64,000 nucleotides of DNA. Source: Cunninghamia lanceolata (taxonomy: Eukaryota > Streptophyta > Pinopsida > Cupressales > Cupressaceae). Of this stretch, positions 57,779-64,000 are shown one piece after another. How positions within the stretch are numbered: the first letter of the stretch is position 1; every line of letters begins with the position of its first letter. The stretch is from assembly GCA_027924645.1 (NCBI GenBank), contig BSBN01000233.1, forward strand, positions 4,172,501 to 4,236,500. Reading direction: 5' to 3'. Made by a program: the position numbers and the translations under genes. The notes beneath the pieces were generated by a model, which saw nothing but the letters and a program-made list of their open reading frames with translations, made no database searches and was not told the DNA's origin.

Positions 57779-58848
57779 CTAACAATCTATAGTCCACTCA
57801 AATTCAATGTCTTTTGTCAATAGAGTGAATAGATGTGCATCAATTTTGCTAAAATCTTGGATAAACCACCTGTAGTGACCTGCATGTCCAAGGAAACTCC
57901 TTACATCCTTCTGTCTTTGTGGAATAGGCAGGGTAGATATGATTTCAATGTTCTTTCGGTCAACTTGGATTCTTGCACTTGAGATTAAATGTCCCAAGAC
58001 TACTCCCTATGTCATCATCATAAAACATTTTTCATTACTCAGAGATAGATTGTGCTTTGTGCATCTCTTTAAAACTTCCTCCAAGTTGTGTAAAGCTTCA
58101 TCATATGTTTCACCATATGTGGTGAAGTCATCCATGTAAATTTCCATGTTGTGATGGGCAAAATCAGAGAAAATACTAAGGACTACTCTTTGAAAAGTTG
58201 TTGGAGCGTTGCACAAACCAAAAGGCAAGACAAAATATGCATAGGTCCCCAAGGGCAGGTAAATGTTGTCTTATCTTGATCTTCTGGTGCAGTCTTGATT
58301 TGGTTATAGCCACTAAAACCATCAAGAAATGAGAAATATTTCTTCCCTGCCAAAGAGTGAAGAACTTGATCAATAAAGGGCAATGGAAAGTGATCTTTTC
58401 TAGTTGCAGAATTTAGTTCTCTATAATCCACACAAACCCTCCATTTTCCACCTTTTTTGGGAACTATTACCAATGGTGAAACCCATTCACTATCTAAAAT
58501 GGGGTATATGAATCCTACATCTAACAACTTTTGGAGTTCAGCTTTAACTATTTCTCTTAGAGTAGGGTTCATCCATCTTTGTTGTTGCCTGATAGGTCTT
58601 TCGCTATCATCAATGTAAATCTTATGCATGCATAAGGCAGTATCAATGCCTTTCATATCACTATAGTCCCATGCAAAGGTTGCTACATGTGTTTGCAATA
58701 TTGTGTGCAGGGATTGTTGTTGCTCATCAGTCAATGCCTTATTAATAGTCAACATCTTCCTTGGTTTGATTTCCAATTGTTTAGACATCTCTTGCACACA
58801 TGACAGGTCAAGGTTCGGTATTATTGGCAAGCATTGTTGTGGTAACAA
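57779..58848 (-). pseudogene. Element G reverse transcriptase
   Basis: Piece 58183-58848 has IRQQQRWMNPTLREIVKAEL, WVSPLVIVPKKGGKWRVCVD, YRELNSATRKDHFPLPFIDQ, and FLDGFSGYNQIKTAPEDQDK. One frame change near 58200-58250 leads to 58007-58252 with YFVLPFGLCNAPTTFQRVV and the catalytic YMDDF, then the thumb (57779-57997) RKDVRSFLGHAGHYR-like. The motifs are of the Athila type. Confidence 0.92.
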
Positions 58849-58938
58849 AGTATGACATATTTGAGATACCTCTTCTGAGGAACTGCTGGGTGATATGCTT
58901 CTTAAGGGGTCTTGTAAGGAAGATAAACAATCCTGCTA

Positions 58939-59604
58939 CTAAGGATGCCTCCCACAATCATTTTGGATGATATGAGCAATCAACTCATCTTCATCTTGAA
59001 TATCCAATAAGGGGTTGCATTCAATAGTCATCAAGGTTTGCAGGGAAAAGTTGTCCTCATCTTCTAGGGTAGGCCAAATGGTATGCTCAAGCTCATGATA
59101 TGGTTGGACTGGTGGATATAAAACCAATTTATTGGTGATAGTCCCATTAGATATGATTATGTTACCTAACCTACAACCTATAAATGTATCTATTGTGGAA
59201 AGCCATGGTCTACCTAGTATGAGAGGATAACCAACAAGGCTAACCTTGGGCTGGAGTACTATAAAATCAACAGAATATTCCCAAGAATCTAATGCAATGA
59301 CCAAGTCCTTAATGACTCCTTCAGGCTTAACTGTGGACCTATCAGCTAATTGTAAGACTATTTGAGTAGGTCTAAGGTTATTCAACTGGAGTGTCTACAT
59401 TGTCTCCTTAGTCATTACATTAATTACATCACCTAAATCTATCAGAGTATTATTAATCACGGTCCTATTGATTTTAACATCCACTATTGGACTACTTAGA
59501 TCTGTATATTTGGGAACAATTATATTACCCAACATGATATCAGCAAGATTACCCAAAACATGGACTATCTGAGGGTCTATTCTCTTCCTTCCTGGCTTCT
59601 TCAT
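58939..59604 (-). pseudogene. Element G protease region
   Basis: Two pieces in one frame (59395-59604, 58939-59385). NNTLIDLGDVINVMTKETM is the active-site region of an Athila-type protease (LIDLGASIN-like), with Asp kept. LRPTQIVLQLADRSTVKPEG and ILGRPWLSTIDTFI follow, both usual for this family. Confidence 0.85.
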
Positions 59605-60301
59605 GCAAAGATCCCTAATAGTCTTAGTGTAGATAGGAATTCCACCTTGATGGCTTGGATTAAGGGGATCCTTATTCTTTTACTGGCTGAGAAGGATAGT
59701 ATTAGTTTGGGCTGTTTATTTTCGCATGGCCAAGTGCTCAAGAAAAGGAGGAGACTTCTAATGTAAGGTAGTCTAGGTATCTTGGGTTGATTCAGGTTCC
59801 AAAGGTGGTTTATCTGAGGCTTCCCTTGTGGGTTTTTCATCATTAAGTTATGTGATTTGTGGAGATGAAGTCCCTGCAAGTTGTTTCCATGATATGAGGT
59901 GAACATTACTCACCTCTACCCCATAAGTGGGATATTGCATTACCTCGTTAGTATAAGCCTATTGGACATGCTTGTTGTTAGGGTTAGATGCAGGTTGGCC
60001 AGGGATTTGGGTAGGTCTAGGAGGTGGAACTTGAGGAGTGGAAGGAGGTGACATTATTGCTAGCTGATGGGGCTGAGGTGGAAGCATAGGTTACCGGTAA
60101 TTTGTATTTTGCTACCATTGTTGGCCCTTATTCCATTAGGGCTGACATTGATGCTATTGTGTGGGCCACTAAGGGTTATAGTTGGAACCTTGGAAATTTT
60201 GTTGGGGCCATGAGTTTGGCTACTGTTGGTTCCAACTTGGTTGTGGAGCAGGGCATTGTGGGGTTTGCCATTGATTTTGAGTATTAGGCCATTGTTGGTT
60301 C
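59605..60301 (-). pseudogene. Element G gag C-terminal part, cut by element H
   Basis: Pro/Gln/Asn-rich low-complexity sequence with many stops (for example STPQVPPPRPTQIPGQPASN). The capsid part would lie to the right, beyond H. Confidence 0.55.
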
Positions 60302-61246
60302 TATTGGCAAGAGACATTGCTCTGGTATGGATCTGTATGTTGTCATTGATGGCAACAAAGCATAGAGATCCTATCACCATGACAAGAAGAGATATCTCTG
60401 GAAGAACATATTAGATTCCAAGTTTGATTGACAAAAAATGGCTAAGTATGGAAAGTATGCAAAGTAGAAGATAGAAAGTCAGCTAGTATACCTCTGCAGA
60501 TAATGATCCAGTAATGTGGTTTAGGTATGATGTTCTTAGTTGTCTGATAGTGTTATTCTTTAGAGGTCAAGTCCTGATCTCTTCCAGAAGTCATCTTGGA
60601 GAAATGTCTAAGTCTAGGTAAGCAAAGGTATAGCAGGAACAGTGAATAGAGCATAGTGAAGTAGTCCGCATTTCTCTGCAGATAAGTATTTTGTTATGCA
60701 ATTTTGAGGTGTTGTAAACACTTCTATGAAGTGTCTTATTCTAGAGTTAGGAGATCTAAAGTTCACCAAAAGGATAGCTACAAGTTGTTAAGAATAGGCA
60801 CATTGTTTGATAGAGCTTGACAAAGACAGAGTTCGAGTTCTAATGGTCTGCATCTCTCCGCAAGATGATATGATGCCTTGTAGTTCTGGGGGTAAGATTG
60901 GGAATGTGTAAAGATTCTTTGACATGATTTTGGAAGTGTTTTTGTGATCAGTAGTAGAAGTTTAAATTCAGTAGATGAAATTGTTAAGCATGTTCTTGAG
61001 GAACAGGTCGACTGGTGAGATAAATCATTGTGCGGAGAAGAGTTAATGTTTGGAGGATTTATCTAAGCGATTGAAAGATTAGAGCCGACCTATATGAACA
61101 TGCTTGGGAGAATATTTGGGTCTGTGCGACACATAGTGCATTGGATTAAGTGACAAGGTACATCTTTTTATGTACACATTTCACTTCTTGGATGCCGACC
61201 TGATTATGGAGTAAATCATGATGCGGACATATAAAGGCAATGAAAC
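60302..61246 (+). mobile_element. Element H first LTR, truncated
   Basis: Starts TATTGGCAAGAGAC (TG to TA) and matches the second LTR from about 61975 to a point just after the TATA box (catataaagg, 61229-61238). The match stops at about 61246, where internal sequence begins at a short shared word (aatga). Confidence 0.8.
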
Positions 61247-61974
61247 ATAATGATAGAAAAAGATAAAATATCATTAAACAATACAATATCCAACATTTAG
61301 AAAGTTGTGAAGGATGCTGGAGATGTGTACAAGTTTTTTTTGTCTTGGCCCAAAGTTGCTTAAGAGATTGAAGAAAAGATCAAAGATTTGGAACAAAAAT
61401 TGATGGATATTTCTGAGAAATTCGATCTGAAAACAGAGTCAGTCACAAGGAAAGAAACATAAGTCATTAAGATTCACAATGACTTGACTCACTTAATAAA
61501 TTAGAAATATCAAATAAAAAGTAGGATGGGACAACTCAGAAGACATGTCTGTCCAAAGTTATATTCAATGAAAAATCTTATTATAAAGGCTAAGTTAGTT
61601 GTCCAAGCAGACACAACTTCTGATCTTCAAAGGGTAGAAGCCTCAGTTTTCCTTCTTAGTGGTCAAATTTAGATTCTAGAAAATGCAAAGAAAAGCTAGG
61701 ATGCTGAGTGGACATTGATCAAAAACATATTTAATGATGTGCTTAAACACATGTATTATTAAAATGAACATTGCATTTGTAAATATGCGGCAGAATATAT
61801 AAATTTTTGGGATTTTTAAAATTTTTGGTTCCAGATCAACACCCTTTGCCATTGATGTCAAAGGGGGAGAAGTAGATTAGTAAAAAATGGATAATCATCT
61901 CAGGGGGAGCAAGAAAGCACAGTGTATATAATAAGGGGGAGCAATCAGGAATTTTTCACTAAGTGTTGCCATTT
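61247..61974 (+). pseudogene. Element H remnant of the accessory frame C-terminus and 3' non-coding zone
   Basis: 61250-61680 matches 7635-8050 of element C in order, including GDVYKFFLSWPKVA-like text corresponding to GDIYKFCISWSKAT in C, and LQRVEASVFLLSGQI-like text at the end. Then three polypurine-like tracts near 61859, 61898 and 61931. The last tract and the start of the LTR, with one arm of the inverted repeat, are deleted between 61970 and 61975. Confidence 0.7.
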
Positions 61975-63489
61975 CCCTTATGGATTTGTATGTTGTCATT
62001 GATGGCAATGAAGTTTAGAGATCCTATCACCATGACAAGAAGAGATATCTCTGGAAGAACATATTAGATTCCAGGTTTGATTGACAGAAAATGCTTAAGT
62101 ATGGAATGTATGTAGAGTAGAAGATACAAAGTCAGCTAGTATACCTCTACAAATAATGATCTAGTAATGCAGTTTAGGTATCATGTTCTCAGTTGTCTAA
62201 TAGTGTTATGCTTCAGAGGTCAAGTCCCAATCTCCTCCGGAAGTCATCTTGGAGAAATGTCTAAGTCTAGGTAGGCAAAGGTATAGCAGGAATAGTGAAC
62301 AGGGCATAGTGAAGTAGTCTGTATTTCTTTGTAGATAAGAATTTTGTTATGCAGTTTTGAGGTGTTGTAAACACTTCTATGAAGTGTCTTATTCTAGAGT
62401 TGTGAGATCTGAAGTTCACTGGAAGGATAGGTACAAGCTGTTAAGTATCAACACAGTATTTGATGGAGCTTGACAAAGACAAAGTCTGAGTTCTAATGGT
62501 CTACATCTCTCCGCAAGATGGTATGATGCCTTGCAGTTCTAAGGGTAAGATTGGGAATGTGTAAAGAGTCTTTGACATGATTTTGGAAGTGTTTTTGTGA
62601 TCAGTAGTAGAAGTTGTAAGTCAATAGATGAAGTTGTTAAGCATGTTCTTGAGGAACAGGCTGACTGGTGAGATAAATCATTGTGCGGAGAAGAGTTAAT
62701 GTTTGGAGGATTTATGTAAGCAATTGAAAGATTAGAGCCCACCTATATGAACATGCTTGGGAGAAGATTTGGGTCTATGCAACACATAGTGCATTGGATT
62801 GAGCGACAAGGTACATTTTTTTATGTACATGTTTCACTTCTTAAATGTTGACCTGATTATGGAGTAAATCATGATGCAGATATATAAAGTTAATGAAATT
62901 TAGTTGAGTTGTGTGGGAAAAAGGTGTATGTGATGCGAGCTTGTGAATAGAAGAGGAGAGTTAAAAGAGAAGTAGCAATGAAGACTTGGGATTTAGAATA
63001 CAATTGTTAAATGACTGCACCCTCGCATAGTGGCAGATGCTTAAGCAGTATTCAGTTATCATGTGTGATCTGATTGGAAGCATGTTGTTGTCATCAAGGT
63101 AGTAAGCTAGCAGTGAGCCTCCAGTAGGGTTTAACATCCCTTAGTGTAATCTTGCTAGGTTTAGGGTTGAGAAAGTCAGCCTACTAAACTTAGTTGTACA
63201 CATTGCTATGAGCCAACATGTTCTAGGCCCGTGGAGTGACCAAGCTTGAACATCATTTCTATAAAGATTGCAATATATTTATGAGAGCTAATCCTCTTTG
63301 TGGTTTTTCCCTCTTTGGGTCTTCCACATAAAAAATCTTGGTGTTATGTGTCATGCTTTTGTGGATGATGTTCAGTTGTATATTTTTCTTCTATTGGATT
63401 ATTATTTTGAAATGGTTAAAATTAAATGTATATGAAAAGATTTATAGAACATTGATTCACCCCCCTCTTAGTGTTCCTAACATTCAACA
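61975..63489 (+). mobile_element. Element H second LTR
   Basis: Lacks about the first 20 bases. TATA box at about 62880-62889. Ends CATTCAACA at 63489, then the primer site. Confidence 0.85.
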
Positions 63490-63490
63490 A

Positions 63491-63503
63491 TTGGTATCAG
63501 AGC
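63491..63503 (+). other. Element H primer-binding site, initiator tRNA-Met type
   Basis: TTGGTATCAGAGC after one base, as in C. Confidence 0.92.
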
Positions 63504-63517
63504 AAGGTTCTTCAAAA

Positions 63518-64000
63518 GAAGTTTAACAGCTTCAGGAAGATCTAGAACAGTGTGATCGTGGCTTCAAGAAGGTATCAAAATTATGAAAGGTACAACCAAC
63601 TAGAAGCAGCTCTTATGGATCTTTAAAATTCTGAAGTAGAGGTTAAAGATATGAAGGAGAATCTAAAGAAAGCTGATGAATGCATCTTAAAGCTAAAGGA
63701 GCAAGTCAAGAAATTCAAAGACAAATACAAAGAAGTCAATGACCAATTGCTGTCAACAAATGAAGCCTTAAATGATTTGGAAGAAGAAGTTATAGAAAGA
63801 ACAAAAATAGAAGATGATCTAAAATTGATTGTGAAAAATAGATCAGAAGACTGTGCAAAAATTGGAAAAAAAATTATAAGTTTAAAAATAGATCTAGAAA
63901 AAGCCAAAAGTTTTGAAGAAAAACTCAAGTTAAGTACTACAAAGCTTAATGAAATGATTGCTAGCCAAAGGAATGCTGATGACAAACATGGTTTAGGATA
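63518..64000 (+). pseudogene. Element H gag-like coiled-coil frame, cut by the window edge
   Basis: Begins within 30 bases of the primer site and reads LQEDLEQCDRGFKKV, then after stops VKDMKENLKKADECILKLKE and on to the edge. SQRNADDKHGLG matches SQKRADDKCGLE in C. No capsid domain lies between primer site and coiled coil, as in C. The minus-strand open frame at 63623-63985 is a shadow. Confidence 0.7.

Larger units (their letters stand above)
51259..60301 (-). mobile_element. Element G: Athila-like Ty3/gypsy element, partial
   Basis: Minus-strand order: gag end, protease, reverse transcriptase, RNase H, integrase, spacer, accessory frame, gaggacaag motif with G-tract, possible 3' LTR. The protease (LIDLGD-INVM) and reverse transcriptase motifs are those of the Athila group. 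Element H inserted into gag at 60301/60302, so the 5' part lies beyond the right edge. Pol is broken but less so than the accessory frame. Confidence 0.8.
60302..64000 (+). mobile_element. Element H: Sirevirus-like element related to C, rearranged, runs off the right edge
   Basis: Order: truncated LTR (60302-61246), the 3' end of an internal region (about 61250-61974), an LTR that lacks only its first bases (about 61975-63489), primer site and gag-like frame. So an LTR and internal 3' end stand before a second LTR that itself is followed by a 5' internal region. This is what recombination or deletion in a tandem pair would leave. It interrupts the gag of G; the expected left duplication is ggttc (60297-60301), its partner not visible. 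Confidence 0.8.

Noticed and set aside
1..64000. Host genes, tRNA, rRNA, CRISPR, DNA transposons with terminal inverted repeats
   Set aside because: Looked for on both strands; no intron-exon gene, clover-leaf promoter boxes, spaced identical repeats or transposase motif was found.

Overview
The window is plant nuclear DNA made almost wholly of nested LTR retrotransposons. I see no host gene, rRNA, tRNA or CRISPR array. The AT-rich sequence, the mix of Ty3/gypsy Tat/Athila-like and Ty1/copia Sirevirus-like elements, the very long LTRs and the depth of nesting suggest a seed plant with a very large genome, perhaps a gymnosperm. The species cannot be named from this sequence.

Layout. Element E (plus strand, only its 3' end and LTR, about 44061-44990) was entered by copia element D (plus strand; integrase to 3' LTR, 40004-44060). 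D was entered by gypsy element B (minus strand, 1-341 and 21758-40003, the rest beyond the left edge). B was entered by gypsy element A (342-21757, minus strand, 5-bp target duplication cttac). A's 3' LTR was entered by element C (1930-9440, plus strand, duplication ataca). To the right lie F (about 45000-50300, minus strand, a long accessory ORF and a hairpin array), an unassigned stretch, element G (about 51259-60301, minus strand, Athila-like gypsy) and element H (60302 to the right edge, plus strand, related to C) inserted in the gag of G.

How the parts work. A and B are sister families with the order gag, protease, Cys/His-rich linker, an extra RNase H, reverse transcriptase, a degenerate RNase H, integrase. 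The extra RNase H lies before the reverse transcriptase, and the usual RNase H has lost its first catalytic Asp in both. B has 6.7-kb LTRs whose U3 carries one reading frame of about 1,300 codons, placed before the TATA box and therefore at the 3' end of genomic RNA. A has 3-kb LTRs without it. Proteins of similar layout (helical N-terminal domain, Lys/Glu/Ser linker, coiled-coil C-terminus) occur in C, F, G and, as a remnant, H, at different sites. This accessory ORF group, carried by both gypsy and copia-type elements, is the best candidate for an undescribed system.

State. Almost every coding region is broken. Many stops fit TGG to TGA/TAG or CAA/CAG to TAA/TAG, as expected from methyl-cytosine deamination. 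C is the youngest visible insertion. Percent identities were not computed, and statements about divergence are by eye.
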